This document shows, piece by piece, positions 35,380 to 48,128 of a DNA stretch of 64,000 nt. Origin of the DNA: Pandoraea pulmonicola (GTDB taxonomy: Bacteria > Pseudomonadota > Gammaproteobacteria > Burkholderiales > Burkholderiaceae); NCBI RefSeq assembly GCF_000815105.2, contig NZ_CP010310.2:5642001-5706000 (forward strand), read 5' to 3'. The notes under the pieces are model-generated. The model had not been told where the DNA came from and searched no databases. It worked only from the letters and a program-made list of their open reading frames with translations. The position numbers were made by a program, and so were the translations under genes. Position 1 is the stretch's first letter, and each line of letters begins with the position of its first letter.

Positions 35380-36804
35380 TCAGCACTCCACGATATTCAC
35401 CGCCAGCCCGCCGCGCGCCGTTTCCTTGTACTTCGTCTTCATGTCGGCGCCGGTCTCGCGCATCGTCTTGATGACCGAGTCGAGCGAGACGTAGTGCGCG
35501 CCGTCGCCGCGAAGCGCCATGCGTGCGGCGTTCACGGCCTTGACCGACGCCATCGCATTGCGCTCGATGCATGGAATCTGCACGAGCCCCCCCACCGGAT
35601 CGCAGGTGAGCCCCAGGTTGTGCTCCATGCCGATTTCCGCGGCGTTCTCGACTTGCTCGACCGTGCCGCCCAGCACCGCGGCCAGCGCGCCTGCCGCCAT
35701 CGAGCACGCCACGCCGACTTCGCCCTGGCAGCCCACTTCCGCGCCCGAAATCGACGCATTGAGCTTGTACAGGATGCCGATGGCCCCCGCCGTGAGCAGG
35801 AAGTCGATCACACCCTGCTCGTTCGCGCCATGCACGAAGCGGTCGTAGTAATGCAGCACCGACGGAATGATGCCCGCCGCGCCGTTCGTCGGCGCCGTCA
35901 CCACGCGCCCGCCCGCGGCGTTCTCTTCGTTGACGGCAATCGCGTACAGGTTCACCCAGTCCATCACCGAAAGCGGATCCGACAGCGTACGCTCAGCCCG
36001 TTGCGTGAGCTGACGGTACAGTTCCGGCGCGCGACGTCGCACATGCAACGGCCCGGGCAGTTCGCCGTCCGCTTCGTCGTTGCCGATGCCGCACCCGCGC
36101 GTGACACACGATTGCATCACCGCCCAGATGTTGAGCAGGCCGCGACGAATGTCTTCCTCGGCCGTCTTCTCGTCCTTCCCGTCCTTATTGCCCTTGTGCC
36201 AGACCTTCTCGTTCTCCCACATCAACTGGGCGATGGTCTTGCCGCTCGCGCGGCACATCTCGAGCAACTCCTTGCCGGTGCGGAACGGGTACGGCAACTG
36301 ATCGTGCGCGGCGAGCACCTGCGTGTTCGACGCCCCCGCCGTCACCACAAAGCCACCGCCCACCGACAGATAACGCCCTTCGCGCAGCTTGTTGCCCTCG
36401 CTGTCGAACGCATGGAATTTCATGCCGTTCGGATGCTCGGCCATCGCCTCGCGACGGAAGAACACCATGTGCTCTTTCTCGACGAACGGCACCTCGTACT
36501 TGCCGAGAATCGACAACGCCTTCTCGCGGCGCAGCGTGGCGAGACGCCCGGCGATCGTCGACGGATCGACCGTGTCCGGCGCTTCGCCCATGAAACCCAG
36601 CAGCACGCCCTTGTCGGTGCCGTGACCCTTGCCCGTGGCGCCGAGCGAGCCGTAAAGCTCCGCGCGCAGCGACGCCACCTGTGGCAGCAATCCGTCGCGC
36701 TCCAGTCCCTGGACGAACATCAGTGCTGCGCGCATCGGCCCCACGGTATGCGAACTCGACGGTCCGATACCGATCTTGAACAAATCGAAAACTGAAACGG
36801 CCAT
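35380..36804 (-). CDS. sdaA: L-serine ammonia-lyase SdaA (iron-sulfur type)
   Basis: SdaA deaminates L-serine to pyruvate with a [4Fe-4S] cluster. The 474-residue single-chain enzyme starts [20 protein letters not shown]. Cluster-region Cys are visible in [19 protein letters not shown] and [19 protein letters not shown]. Length agrees with the single-chain form. It is 11 bases after gcvP on the same strand, so the gcv riboswitch should also govern it. That places serine breakdown with glycine cleavage: the one-carbon unit plus glycine give serine, which SdaA then turns into pyruvate. Confidence 0.95.
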   Translation of the reverse strand: MAVSVFDLFKIGIGPSSSHTVGPMRAALMFVQGLERDGLLPQVASLRAELYGSLGATGKGHGTDKGVLLGFMGEAPDTVDPSTIAGRLATLRREKALSILGKYEVPFVEKEHMVFFRREAMAEHPNGMKFHAFDSEGNKLREGRYLSVGGGFVVTAGASNTQVLAAHDQLPYPFRTGKELLEMCRASGKTIAQLMWENEKVWHKGNKDGKDEKTAEEDIRRGLLNIWAVMQSCVTRGCGIGNDEADGELPGPLHVRRRAPELYRQLTQRAERTLSDPLSVMDWVNLYAIAVNEENAAGGRVVTAPTNGAAGIIPSVLHYYDRFVHGANEQGVIDFLLTAGAIGILYKLNASISGAEVGCQGEVGVACSMAAGALAAVLGGTVEQVENAAEIGMEHNLGLTCDPVGGLVQIPCIERNAMASVKAVNAARMALRGDGAHYVSLDSVIKTMRETGADMKTKYKETARGGLAVNIVEC

Positions 36805-36815
36805 GGGGGTTCTTC

Positions 36816-39752
<2,937 letters not shown>

Positions 39753-39867
39753 GGGTCGGATCTCTCGGGCGGTCACGGCAAGTGACAACGGCAATGGATT
39801 GCTTCGAAGCAGATCTGCGGGTGGTTCAGGCGCTCCCGAACCACCCGGCAGACCGCCGGGCTAGGAC

Positions 39868-40251
39868 TCAGGCGCCCGGACCGACGTTGTATTCTTCGGC
39901 GGTGAGCAGCGCGTCGAGTTCCTTCACGTTCGACGGCTTGATGCGGAACAGCCAGTTGTCATACGGATCTTTGTTGATCGACTCCGGGTCGCCCTGCACT
40001 TTACTGTTCGTCGCGAGGATCTCGCCGCCGATCGGGGCGTAGATGTCCGAGGCGGCCTTGACCGACTCGACCACGGCCACGGCTTCCTTCGCGGCCACCG
40101 TGCGGCCGGTGTCCGGCAACTCGACGAAGACCACGTCGCCCAGGGCTTCCTGGGCGTGATCGGTAATGCCGATGGTCACGGTGCCGTCGGCTTCGAGGCG
40201 AGCCCACTCGTGGGACTCGGCGTACTTCAGATCATGGGGGGTGTTCGCCAT
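39868..40251 (-). CDS. gcvH: Glycine cleavage system H-protein GcvH
   Basis: The lipoyl carrier of the glycine cleavage complex, 127 residues. The lipoylated Lys is Lys65 in [14 protein letters not shown]. Other conserved blocks are [14 protein letters not shown] at the start and [15 protein letters not shown] near the end, here [12 protein letters not shown]. It receives the aminomethyl group from GcvP and hands it to GcvT. It lies 78 bp after gcvT and 115 bp before gcvP in the operon. Confidence 0.97.
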   Translation of the reverse strand: MANTPHDLKYAESHEWARLEADGTVTIGITDHAQEALGDVVFVELPDTGRTVAAKEAVAVVESVKAASDIYAPIGGEILATNSKVQGDPESINKDPYDNWLFRIKPSNVKELDALLTAEEYNVGPGA

Positions 40252-40329
40252 TTGTGACGCTCCGGTTTCAGTATTGGGTGTCGTATTGAGAATCTGTCGT
40301 GCCGTCTACCGCGGGGATGCGACTGCCGC

Positions 40330-41436
40330 TCACGCCACCACGGCCTTGCCGTGACGCACGAACGGTAATTTGACCACACGTGCGGGCAATTGCTTGTCGC
40401 GAATTTGCACATGGACGGTTGCGCCGTCCGGCACGCCCTTGGGCAGGCGGGCGAAGGCAATCGATTGCTGCAGGCTCGGGCTGAACGTGCCGCTGGTGAT
40501 TTCGCCCTCGCCGGCGTCGGTCACCACCACCTGGTGCGCACGCAGCACGCCGCCCTTGCCGTCGAGCACGAGACCGGCAAAACGCCACGTCTGGCCGCGC
40601 GAGAGCAGCGAATCCTTGCCGACGAACGTGCGCTCGCTGTCCTTCTCGACCGTCCAGCCGAGGCCGGCGTCGAGCGGCGAGACGTCGTCGTCCATGTCCT
40701 GACCGTACAGGTTCATGCCGGCTTCCAGACGCAGCGTGTCGCGCGCGCCGAGCCCGGCCGGGCGCACGCCCGCGGCGACCAGCGCCTGCCACAGGGCCAC
40801 GACATGATCGGCCGGCACGATGACTTCGAAACCGTCCTCACCGGTGTAGCCGGTGCGCGCGATCATCAGTTCCCCGAACGCGGTGTCCTTGGCGAACGCG
40901 GCGTTGAAGGGCTTGAGCGCTTCGCTCGCGGCCTGGCTGCCCGGCACGGCCTGCCAGACCTTGGCGCGCGCGTTCGGGCCCTGCACGGCCACGATGGACA
41001 GATCGCGGCGCGGCACGATCGTCAGGTTGTAGTCGCCGTGCGCGTTGAGCTGGCCGAGCCAGGCGAGATCCTTGTCGGCGGTGCCGGCGTTCACGACGAT
41101 GCGGAACCAGTCTTCGGCGATGAAATAGATGATGAGGTCGTCGATCACGCCGCCGCTCGGGTTGAGCATGCAGGTGTAGAGGGCCTTGCCCGGCGTTTGC
41201 AGCTTGTCGACGTTGTTGGCGACCGCATAGCGCAGGAATTCGCGGCAGCCCGGACCGTGCAGGTCGACCACGCACATGTGCGAGACGTCGAACATGCCGG
41301 CGTCGGTGCGAACGGCGTTGTGCTCTTCGATCTGGGAGCCGTAGTTCACCGGCATGTCCCAGCCGCCGAAATCGACCATGCGGGCACCGGCAGCGCGGTG
41401 CGTATCGTTGAGCGGAGTGCGTTTGAGTTCGGTCAT
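40330..41436 (-). CDS. gcvT: Aminomethyltransferase GcvT (glycine cleavage T-protein)
   Basis: GcvT moves the one-carbon unit from aminomethyl-lipoyl-GcvH to tetrahydrofolate. The 368-residue protein starts with [20 protein letters not shown], with the [10 protein letters not shown] block and [14 protein letters not shown] near residue 50. The folate-site region [14 protein letters not shown] is near residue 200, and the C-terminal domain begins LVLDGKGGV. First gene of the gcv operon; the leader carries a tandem glycine riboswitch. The ATG at 41436 is 58 bases after the leader hairpin. Confidence 0.96.
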   Translation of the reverse strand: MTELKRTPLNDTHRAAGARMVDFGGWDMPVNYGSQIEEHNAVRTDAGMFDVSHMCVVDLHGPGCREFLRYAVANNVDKLQTPGKALYTCMLNPSGGVIDDLIIYFIAEDWFRIVVNAGTADKDLAWLGQLNAHGDYNLTIVPRRDLSIVAVQGPNARAKVWQAVPGSQAASEALKPFNAAFAKDTAFGELMIARTGYTGEDGFEVIVPADHVVALWQALVAAGVRPAGLGARDTLRLEAGMNLYGQDMDDDVSPLDAGLGWTVEKDSERTFVGKDSLLSRGQTWRFAGLVLDGKGGVLRAHQVVVTDAGEGEITSGTFSPSLQQSIAFARLPKGVPDGATVHVQIRDKQLPARVVKLPFVRHGKAVVA

Positions 41437-41492
41437 CGGGGCGTCAGGCGTCAAGGATTCGGGGATTTCGGATATGACACGTCCGAAAACGC

Positions 41493-41583
41493 AAAAAGGG
41501 GTCATCTCGACGACCGGCACTCTGCGCGTCCGGCTCGTGCTGATGCACTTGCCCGGCGCAATGCCAGTTGGCGAGATGACCCC
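41493..41583 (-). terminator. Expression platform of the gcv riboswitch: long terminator hairpin
   Basis: On the minus strand, GGGGTCATCTCG pairs perfectly with CGAGATGACCCC, about 60 bases apart, and the stem is followed by five T. The 5' arm (41572-41583) lies immediately beside the AAGGACAGA end of aptamer 2, so aptamer folding and terminator formation can compete. Confidence 0.8.
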
Positions 41584-41810
41584 TCTGTCCTTGGTACCTG
41601 AGAGATTGCCCGGTCCGTGCGACGCGCGCTTGCGTCTGCCCCCGTACCGGCCCCTTCGGTGGGTTGCCCGCGCGCTTTCGCTTGCCGCAACCGCTCTCCA
41701 GAGATCGAAGGCAACGCCTTCGGCGCGGACGGTCCTTGATGCCTGAGAGTTTGTGGGTATTACCCCTTCGGCGGCCCCGGCATGTGCTTCCCGGTGCGCT
41801 CTCCCGACCA
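41584..41810 (-). ncRNA. Tandem glycine riboswitch of the gcvT-gcvH-gcvP-sdaA operon
   Basis: Read on the minus strand, two aptamers follow one another. Aptamer 1 runs from GGGAGAGCGCACCGG (about 41810) through CGAAGGGGTAATACC to AACTCTCAGGCATCAAGGAC (about 41729). Aptamer 2 runs from CTGGAGAGCGGTTGC (about 41703) through CCGAAGGGGCCGG to AATCTCTCAGGTACCAAGGACAGA (about 41584), given here only in part. The GGAGAG, GAAGGGG and CTCTCAGG-x-AAGGAC blocks are the conserved core of the gcvT element. Glycine binding in such tandem elements normally turns genes on, letting the excess be cleaved. Confidence 0.93.
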
Positions 41811-41989
41811 CGCTCGCGCACTTTACGGGGAAAGCGCAGGGCTGTCAATTTGACGCAGGCGGCCTGAGTGGGGGCCATCGCGAAGCTCGATGGCGCGGGG
41901 GGTTCGGGCCTTGCGCTCCCACTTCCGGAACATCGGTCATTTTGATCGCCGCAGCGCGAAAATGGGCAAATGGCGCAAGCGGGGCCCCG

Positions 41990-43054
41990 TCAGTGCGACT
42001 CTCCCGGATTCGTACCGGCCGGACAGCCGTCCTTGCCCCATCGCCCGTTGCACACCGCCCAGATGCAGCGCTGCTTCGGAATCACTTCGTACCAGCGATA
42101 GCGGTCGCATTGCGCAAGAGCCGCCGCGATAGCGCCCGCCGTGCCCGCGGCACTCGCAGCACTCGCGGCACTCGCGGCCCCCGGTTTGGAGGCCGCCGAC
42201 GCGGCAGCTGCGTGTTGCGCGGCATCCGCCGCGATGGGTCCGATGTCCTCATTGTCGAAGTGGGCGGGCAAATCGGCGTTGGCGCTCGGACGCGCCACGT
42301 TGCCGGCGTCCATCGCGTTGCGGCGACTCAGCATCTGCGTCATGGCGTCCCGCGCGGTGTTGTTCGCGGCTGTGGGAGACGCGGATGACGAGGGGGAAGA
42401 CGGCAGCGCCGTGGCGCGCGCGGTCAGCGCCGCCGTGGCCGCCGAGGCCGTGAGCGGTGCGCCACGGGCCGACGCGACGTCTGCCGTGGCGGCCGATGCC
42501 GCGGCATCGGCCGCTGCCAGCGCCGCCGACGCGTCGTCCGTCGCAGGCGCGGCGGCAACCGCGGTCCCGACGGAGGCGGCTGCCGGCGCCGGCAAACTAT
42601 TGCCGCTATTGAACGGGGCGGCAGTCAATCCAGCGGGAGGTTTGGGAACAGGGTCGACGTAGGGAGCGCGCAGATTCCACCAGACGCCGATCAGCGCGAT
42701 GGCCGCGAAGACCGCGGTGCCGACGACGAGCGCGCTGTTGAGCCATTCGGGTTCGCCGTCGTCGTTGCGGCGACTGCGGGGCGCGGTGAGGGTCTCGCCG
42801 GCGCCCTGGCTGCCCGGGCCGCTGCCGGGCGCCGCGGCAGAACCTGCCGCGAGCATCTCATCGATGCCCGCCGCCACGGTAGCGCCTGCGGCCGTGGCGG
42901 CGCCGGCCGCAGCGAGCGCGCTGTCCCGGAAACCCGGTTCGGCGTCCTCGAGTCTCGCGCCACACTTCTCACAGTGCAAAGCACGCGGCGCATTGTTCGT
43001 CCCACAGGTTGGACATTGCACGGGCGACCTCACCACGGTAGCAACGTTTTTCAT
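41990..43054 (-). CDS. Zinc-ribbon single-pass membrane protein with Ala-rich middle
   Basis: A 354-residue protein. A zinc ribbon at the N-terminus has Cys14, Cys17, Cys28 and Cys31 (CPTCGTNNAPRALHCEKCG). A linker rich in Ala and Gly follows, then one membrane segment around residues 106-126 (LNSALVVGTAVFAAIALIG). Residues 150-320 are low-complexity Ala/Ser/Thr. A compact Cys-containing tail ends it: RYRWYEVIPKQRCIWAVCNG. The tail and zinc ribbon may bind something on either side of the membrane; no function is known to me. It shares the strand of the gcv genes but is upstream of the riboswitch and separated by it. Confidence 0.7.
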   Translation of the reverse strand: MKNVATVVRSPVQCPTCGTNNAPRALHCEKCGARLEDAEPGFRDSALAAAGAATAAGATVAAGIDEMLAAGSAAAPGSGPGSQGAGETLTAPRSRRNDDGEPEWLNSALVVGTAVFAAIALIGVWWNLRAPYVDPVPKPPAGLTAAPFNSGNSLPAPAAASVGTAVAAAPATDDASAALAAADAAASAATADVASARGAPLTASAATAALTARATALPSSPSSSASPTAANNTARDAMTQMLSRRNAMDAGNVARPSANADLPAHFDNEDIGPIAADAAQHAAAASAASKPGAASAASAASAAGTAGAIAAALAQCDRYRWYEVIPKQRCIWAVCNGRWGKDGCPAGTNPGESH

Positions 43055-43278
43055 TATAGGCACCGGCTGTACGTCGACGCCAGCCACAGCGTCGCGCGCG
43101 CCCCACAGTCGCGGGGGCGCCCGCCCGCCGGGGTGTCGCGGCCATGCGCATGGCGCGTGATAGACTTGCCCACCACCCGGCACGCCGATGTTTGTCACAG
43201 CCGACGCAGCCGGTGCACGCGCATCGTGCCGGACGCGCGCTCGCTGGTCGCCACTCTCACCCCCCATCGCTTCACACC

Positions 43279-45384
43279 ATGTCGTCCTTCCCGCTCAACC
43301 CCGCCCAGAACGAAGCCACGCACTACTTCGACGGCCCCTGCCTCGTGCTGGCCGGCGCGGGCAGCGGCAAGACGCGCGTGATCACGCAGAAGATCGCGTG
43401 GCTCATCGAAACCAAGGGGTTCGAGCCGAAGCACATCGCCGCCGTGACCTTCACGAACAAGGCCGCCGCCGAAATGCGCGAGCGCGTGGCCAAGCAGCTC
43501 GAAGGCAAGACGCTCACCACACCCGGCAAGGAGGGTCGCAAGGTCCCCGTCAATCAGTTGACGATCTGTACGTTTCACTCGCTCGGTGTGCAGATCCTGC
43601 GGCGCGAGGCGGAGAATGTCGGCCTCAAGCCGCAGTTTTCGATTCTCGACGCTGACGACTGCTTCGGCCTGATCCAGGAACAGCTCGGCACGACAGACAA
43701 GGCGATGATTCGCGGCGTGCAAACGGCGATCTCGTTGTGGAAGAACGGGCTGATCACACCCGAGACGGCGCTCGCGGCCGCCGAGACCACCGAGGAGCAC
43801 CAGGCCGCCCTCGTCTATCGCAATTACATGGCGACGCTGCAGGCCTATCAGGCGGTCGACTTCGACGACCTGATCCGCCTGCCCGCCGAACTGTTCGAGC
43901 GTGACGAATCCGTGCGCGATCGCTGGCAGAACAAGCTGCGCTATCTGCTCATCGACGAGTATCAGGACACCAACACCTGCCAGTACCTGCTGCTCAAGCT
44001 GCTCGCGGGCAAGCGCGCCGCGTTCACCGCCGTGGGCGACGACGATCAGGCCATCTACGGCTGGCGCGGCGCCACGCTCGAGAATCTGAAGCAGTTGCAG
44101 GTGGATTTCCCGACGCTCAAGGTCATCAAGCTCGAACAGAACTACCGCTCGACGTCGCGCATTCTGACGGCGGCGAACAACGTCATCGCGAAGAATCCGA
44201 AACTCTTCGAGAAGAAGCTGTGGAGCGAGCACGGCCTGGGCGATCCGATCACCGTGACCGCGATGAACGACGAGGAGCACGAAGCCGAGTCGGTCGTATT
44301 CCGCCTGTCGGCCCACAAGTTCGAGCGCCGCGCGGAGTTTCGCGACTACGCGATTCTCTATCGCGGCAACCATCAGGCGCGCATCTTCGAGCAGGTACTG
44401 CGCCGCGAGCGCATTCCGTACGTGCTCTCGGGCGGCCAATCGTTCTTCGACAAGGCAGAAATCAAGGATCTGTGCGCCTATCTGCGCCTGCTCGCCAATC
44501 CCGACGACGACCCTGCGTTCATCCGCGCCGTGACCACGCCGCGACGCGGTGTGGGCAGCACCACGCTCGAAGTGCTCGGCGGCTTCGCGGGGCAGGCCAA
44601 GGTGTCGCTGTTCGAAGCCGTCTACATGGGCGCGGTCGAAGCGCGTTTGCAGCCGCGCCAACTCGAACCGCTGCGCGCCTTCTGCGACTTCATCCAGCGC
44701 ATTGCGGCGCGCGCCTCGCGCGATCCGGCCAACGAGGTCATCGACGACCTGATGGAAGGCATCCACTACGAGGCGTACCTGTACGACACGTTCGACGAAC
44801 GTCAGGCGCAGTCGCGTTGGACGACGGTGCTCGAATTCCTCGAATGGATGAAGCGCAAGGGCACGCGCAACAACACGGATGCCGCCACGGGCCTGGACAA
44901 CCAGGAAGACGCGGACGACGACGGCAAGAGCCTGATGGAGCTCACGCAGACCATCGCGCTGATGTCGATGCTCGAGGGCCGCGATGGCGACGATCCGGAC
45001 GCCGTGCGTCTGTCCACGCTGCACGCGTCGAAAGGTCTCGAATACCCGCACGTCTTCCTCGTGGGCGTGGAAGAAGGCATCCTGCCGCACATTCGCGAGG
45101 ACGAAGAGGTGACCGCCGAGAAGATCGAGGAAGAGCGGCGGCTGATGTATGTGGGCATCACGCGCGCGCAGCGCTCGCTGCAACTATCGTGGTGCAAGAA
45201 GCGCAAACGGGCGCGCGAAACCTATTCCTGCGAGGTATCGCGGTTCGTGCCCGAGATGCAACTCGACGAAGCGCCGCCCCCGCCGCCGGAGGAGGCGCCC
45301 ATGTCGCCGAAGGATCGGCTTGCCAGCCTCAAGGCGATGCTCGCGGGCGGCGGGAACAAGACGCCGTCGACGTCGGGCACGTAG
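43279..45384 (+). CDS. rep: ATP-dependent DNA helicase Rep/UvrD family
   Basis: A 701-residue superfamily 1A helicase. It starts LNPAQNEATHYFDGPCLVLAG, and Walker A GAGSGKTRV places Lys31. Motif II is DEYQDTN, motif III AVGDDDQAIYGWRGA, motif IV QNYRSTSRIL, and the C-terminal VRLSTLHASKGLEYPHV precedes MYVGITRAQ. The order and length fit Rep better than UvrD, but the two are close. These helicases unwind 3'-5' and clear proteins ahead of replication forks. The start at 43279 gives the usual N-terminus; the frame stays open further upstream without conservation. Confidence 0.93.
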   Translation: MSSFPLNPAQNEATHYFDGPCLVLAGAGSGKTRVITQKIAWLIETKGFEPKHIAAVTFTNKAAAEMRERVAKQLEGKTLTTPGKEGRKVPVNQLTICTFHSLGVQILRREAENVGLKPQFSILDADDCFGLIQEQLGTTDKAMIRGVQTAISLWKNGLITPETALAAAETTEEHQAALVYRNYMATLQAYQAVDFDDLIRLPAELFERDESVRDRWQNKLRYLLIDEYQDTNTCQYLLLKLLAGKRAAFTAVGDDDQAIYGWRGATLENLKQLQVDFPTLKVIKLEQNYRSTSRILTAANNVIAKNPKLFEKKLWSEHGLGDPITVTAMNDEEHEAESVVFRLSAHKFERRAEFRDYAILYRGNHQARIFEQVLRRERIPYVLSGGQSFFDKAEIKDLCAYLRLLANPDDDPAFIRAVTTPRRGVGSTTLEVLGGFAGQAKVSLFEAVYMGAVEARLQPRQLEPLRAFCDFIQRIAARASRDPANEVIDDLMEGIHYEAYLYDTFDERQAQSRWTTVLEFLEWMKRKGTRNNTDAATGLDNQEDADDDGKSLMELTQTIALMSMLEGRDGDDPDAVRLSTLHASKGLEYPHVFLVGVEEGILPHIREDEEVTAEKIEEERRLMYVGITRAQRSLQLSWCKKRKRARETYSCEVSRFVPEMQLDEAPPPPPEEAPMSPKDRLASLKAMLAGGGNKTPSTSGT

Positions 45385-45529
45385 CGAGTACCTGGCGTGC
45401 CCGCACGCGAGTCGCCCAACGAGTCGCCCCCCGCGAACGGGGGGCTGGCTTGAGGAACGGCGATATCCGTACCGGGGCTGTCGGCGGCGGCAGGCACGCC
45501 GTATACGCAATGCTTCGCAAGGCTTGCTG

Positions 45530-45643
45530 CTATTTGCCACCGCCCGAAGACGTCTGGTCACATGCGGCTGCCGGACTCGACACAACCACCGCGCCCACCA
45601 GACCGGTCAAACAAAGCAGGACAGCAACCCACAGTTTTCGCAT
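45530..45643 (-). CDS. Predicted 37-residue secreted peptide
   Basis: The ATG at 45643 is preceded by GGAGGAG at a good distance. The frame encodes a basic start, a hydrophobic stretch (LWVAVLLCLTGLVGAVVV) and a cleavage-like SPAAACDQ followed by a Ser/Gly tail. It could be a small exported peptide or lipoprotein-like toxin/antidote product, but no domain is recognised. It lies between the helicase and the metallophosphoesterase, transcribed opposite to both. Confidence 0.5.
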   Translation of the reverse strand: MRKLWVAVLLCLTGLVGAVVVSSPAAACDQTSSGGGK

Positions 45644-45879
45644 AGGCTCTCCTCCACTCGTCAAGTGAGGTTTCACTATAGGAGGGCATCCTATCGATGA
45701 CAAAGACATCTTGACCATCGGCGCCGCGCGGGTGATAGTCGGTAAAAAACGGGCGAAACAATACGCGAATCGCGTCGATTTCGAACCAATGCCCACACGT
45801 CCGGCGCACGGCGATGCGTTCGGCACGCTGGCGCGCGGCACGTGTGCGGCACCATCCCCAAGCCTAGTGGAGCGTGTGC

Positions 45880-46656
45880 GTGAGACTGCATATCCTGTCC
45901 GACCTGCATCTGTCCGTAGCCCCGTTGGCCGTTCCCGACGTCGACGCCGACGTCACCATTCTCGCGGGCGACATCAGTCGCCCGGCGCAAGCCATCGAGT
46001 GGGCGAAGCAACTGCCTCGCCCCGTCATCTACGTTCCCGGAAATCATGAGTTCTACGGCGCGACGCTCGCCGGGACGCTCGCCGAACTCCGACGCCTCGT
46101 GGCGGGCACCAACGTTCATCTGCTCGAGCGAGCGACGGCGGTGATCGGCGGCGTGCGCTTCGTCGGCACGACGTTGTGGACCGACTTCGCGTTGTACGAC
46201 GCGCAAGGCAAGCACAACGAAGTGATCGAAGCGTCGCAGAAGTTCGTGCGCGACTTCACGCGCATTCGTGTGGGCGATCCGGCCGCGCCGTGGTCCGATC
46301 TGCCGTTCTTCACGCCGGACGACTCGGCTGCGCTGTGCCGCGAGAACGTCGCGTGGCTCTCGCGCGTGTTCGCCACGCCGCACGACGGACCAACGGTGGT
46401 CGTGACGCATCACGCGCCCACGCCGAAGAGCATTCATCCCCGCTTCGACGGCTCTCCCGTCAATCCGGCGTTCATTTCGGATTTGACATCGGTCGTCGAA
46501 CAATCCGACGCTGCCCTGTGGATCCACGGCCACACGCACGACTCCTTCGACTACCGCGTGAGCCGCACGCGGGTGCTGTGCAATCCTCGCGGCTATTGCT
46601 TCGAGGGACGCATCGAGAACGCGGGCTTCGATTCGCGGCTGTGCGTGCGGGTATGA
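45880..46656 (+). CDS. Calcineurin-like metallophosphoesterase
   Basis: A 258-residue enzyme of the calcineurin fold. Metal-ligand motifs are in order: LHILSDLHLS at the start, VTILAGDIS, VIYVPGNHEF, VVVTHHAPTP and WIHGHTHDS. All five expected clusters are present, so activity is likely. The substrate cannot be named; homologs include nucleotide and phosphodiester hydrolases. The GTG at 45880 (MRLHILSD) is preferred; a GTG six bases upstream would add two residues. Confidence 0.88.
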   Translation: MRLHILSDLHLSVAPLAVPDVDADVTILAGDISRPAQAIEWAKQLPRPVIYVPGNHEFYGATLAGTLAELRRLVAGTNVHLLERATAVIGGVRFVGTTLWTDFALYDAQGKHNEVIEASQKFVRDFTRIRVGDPAAPWSDLPFFTPDDSAALCRENVAWLSRVFATPHDGPTVVVTHHAPTPKSIHPRFDGSPVNPAFISDLTSVVEQSDAALWIHGHTHDSFDYRVSRTRVLCNPRGYCFEGRIENAGFDSRLCVRV

Positions 46657-46696
46657 TCCCGCCGGCCCGACGCCGCGGATATTGCGGCGCACAAAA

Positions 46697-46836
46697 AAAA
46701 TCCCCGCCGAGGCGGTAATGCCGTTCAGTTAAGCGTGTTTGTTGCGGGTCCGACCAGACGAAGGGCCACGGAACACCGTAAAAAAATGCCGCTTCGATTT
46801 GCGTCGAAGCGGCATTACCGCCAAGGCGGGGATTTT
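46697..46836. repeat. Long imperfect inverted repeat around a nested terminator
   Basis: The arms 46697-46723 and 46810-46836 are 27 bases long and match in inverse orientation at 25. A smaller hairpin is nested against the right arm (46786-46815). It lies between convergent genes and might fold into alternative stems in both transcripts. Confidence 0.7.
46780..46815 (-). terminator. Terminator of the di-heme cytochrome c gene
   Basis: A perfect twelve-base-pair stem ATGCCGCTTCGA/TCGAAGCGGCAT is followed on the minus strand by seven T. It lies 40-70 bases past the stop codon of the cytochrome gene. Confidence 0.85.
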
Positions 46837-46852
46837 GTACGGCGCCGGCGGA

Positions 46853-47749
46853 TTACTTCGCCGCATTCACCATGTAGTCGACGGCAGCCTTGACGTCGTC
46901 ATCCGACGCGTTCGCCGCGCCGCCCTTGGGCGGCATGGCGTTCAGGCCCTTGAGTGCGGCGTTGTGCAATGTGTCGATGCCGGTCTTGATGCGCGGCGCC
47001 CATGCGGCCTTGTCGCCGAACTTCGGTGCGTTCATGACGCCGGCGGCGTGACAGGCCATGCAGACGGTGTCGTAGAGTTTCTTGCCCGCTTCGAGGTTGC
47101 TGCCCGCGCCTGCGGCGGCGGGCGCGGCCGTCTTGAGCGACGCCATGGCCGCTGCCGCGGCAGCCGCGCTGCCGGCGTCGGCACCTGAGGCGGCGGCCGG
47201 CGCACCCGAGGCGGGGGCCGCTGCTGCGCCCGAAGCCGGTTGGGCCGGAGCGGCCGGTTCCTGGAGCTTGCCGCCCGAGGCGTTGGCCATATAGACGATG
47301 GCGCGACCGATTTCGTAGTCCGTCACGTCGTCGGGGCTGGTGCCGCCGCGCGCAGGCATGGCGCCCTTGCCCGCGAGGGCGATCTTGAGCATTTCGTCGT
47401 AGCCTTGCGCGATGCGCGGTGCCCAGTCGGGCGAGCCGACCTTCGGCGCACCGGCGGTGCCGGACGCGTGGCAGGTGGCGCAAACGGCCTTGTAGAGTTG
47501 TTCGCCGGTCTGATAGACGCGCGGCGCGCTGGCATCCTTGATTTCGACCTTGGCCACGGGCGCGATGCGCTCGGCGATGGCCTGCTCGGTCATGGCGGAA
47601 CTGCCGGCGCCGGTCAGGGCATTGTTGCCCACGTAATTGACCAGCAGGACGATGATGACGATCGGTACCAGAAAACCTGCGACGACTGCGGCAATGAGCT
47701 GCTTCGGTGTTTTGATGAGGGACTCATGCTCGTTATGTGCTTCACTCAT
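46853..47749 (-). CDS. Membrane-anchored di-heme cytochrome c (c5 type)
   Basis: A 298-residue protein with an uncleaved membrane anchor at about residues 18-40 (LIAAVVAGFLVPIVIIVLL). Two heme domains follow. The first is VCATCH (Cys90, Cys93, His94) with the axial Met in GAMPARGGTS, the second VCMACH (Cys230, Cys233, His234) with Met in NAMPPKGGA. They are joined by an Ala/Pro-rich linker, residues 163-215. The c5-like pattern of APKVG-D-WAPRI and APKFG-D-WAPRI is repeated in both domains, pointing to internal duplication. It likely carries electrons at the outer face of the inner membrane. Confidence 0.9.
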   Translation of the reverse strand: MSEAHNEHESLIKTPKQLIAAVVAGFLVPIVIIVLLVNYVGNNALTGAGSSAMTEQAIAERIAPVAKVEIKDASAPRVYQTGEQLYKAVCATCHASGTAGAPKVGSPDWAPRIAQGYDEMLKIALAGKGAMPARGGTSPDDVTDYEIGRAIVYMANASGGKLQEPAAPAQPASGAAAAPASGAPAAASGADAGSAAAAAAAMASLKTAAPAAAGAGSNLEAGKKLYDTVCMACHAAGVMNAPKFGDKAAWAPRIKTGIDTLHNAALKGLNAMPPKGGAANASDDDVKAAVDYMVNAAK

Positions 47750-48128
47750 GCGGGATCTCTCAATAGTTTTTGTGGAAACCGAGTGCATCACACCGGATGG
47801 CTGGCACCTTCCGGCCAAAATAACGAGCCATTGTAGCAACAAACCTCCAGCCAATGACACGCGAAGGCGGTGCGCAGACGCCGCAAAAGTCCCGTATTTT
47901 CCCTAACTTACGCGAAAGCAAAAGCGGTGTTCCGCGCGGTTCGTGCACAAACCGCAGGGGCATTGCACGCACATCAAAACCGCGCGTGCGGGGCGTACAG
48001 CATGAAATTGCCGCATTGTGAGGCGGGAGAATGCACGGGGCATGGACGTCGCGCGGCAAAACCGCTATGCTTCTACCTCTTTGCCTGTCGGTAGCGCGCT
48101 CGCGCATCCCTTACCGGCGGTCAGCACA
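47750..48128. other. Intergenic region before tRNA-Arg
   Basis: A 379-bp gap that should hold the cytochrome promoter on the left and the tRNA promoter on the right. No further gene or clear conserved element was seen. Confidence 0.4.
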
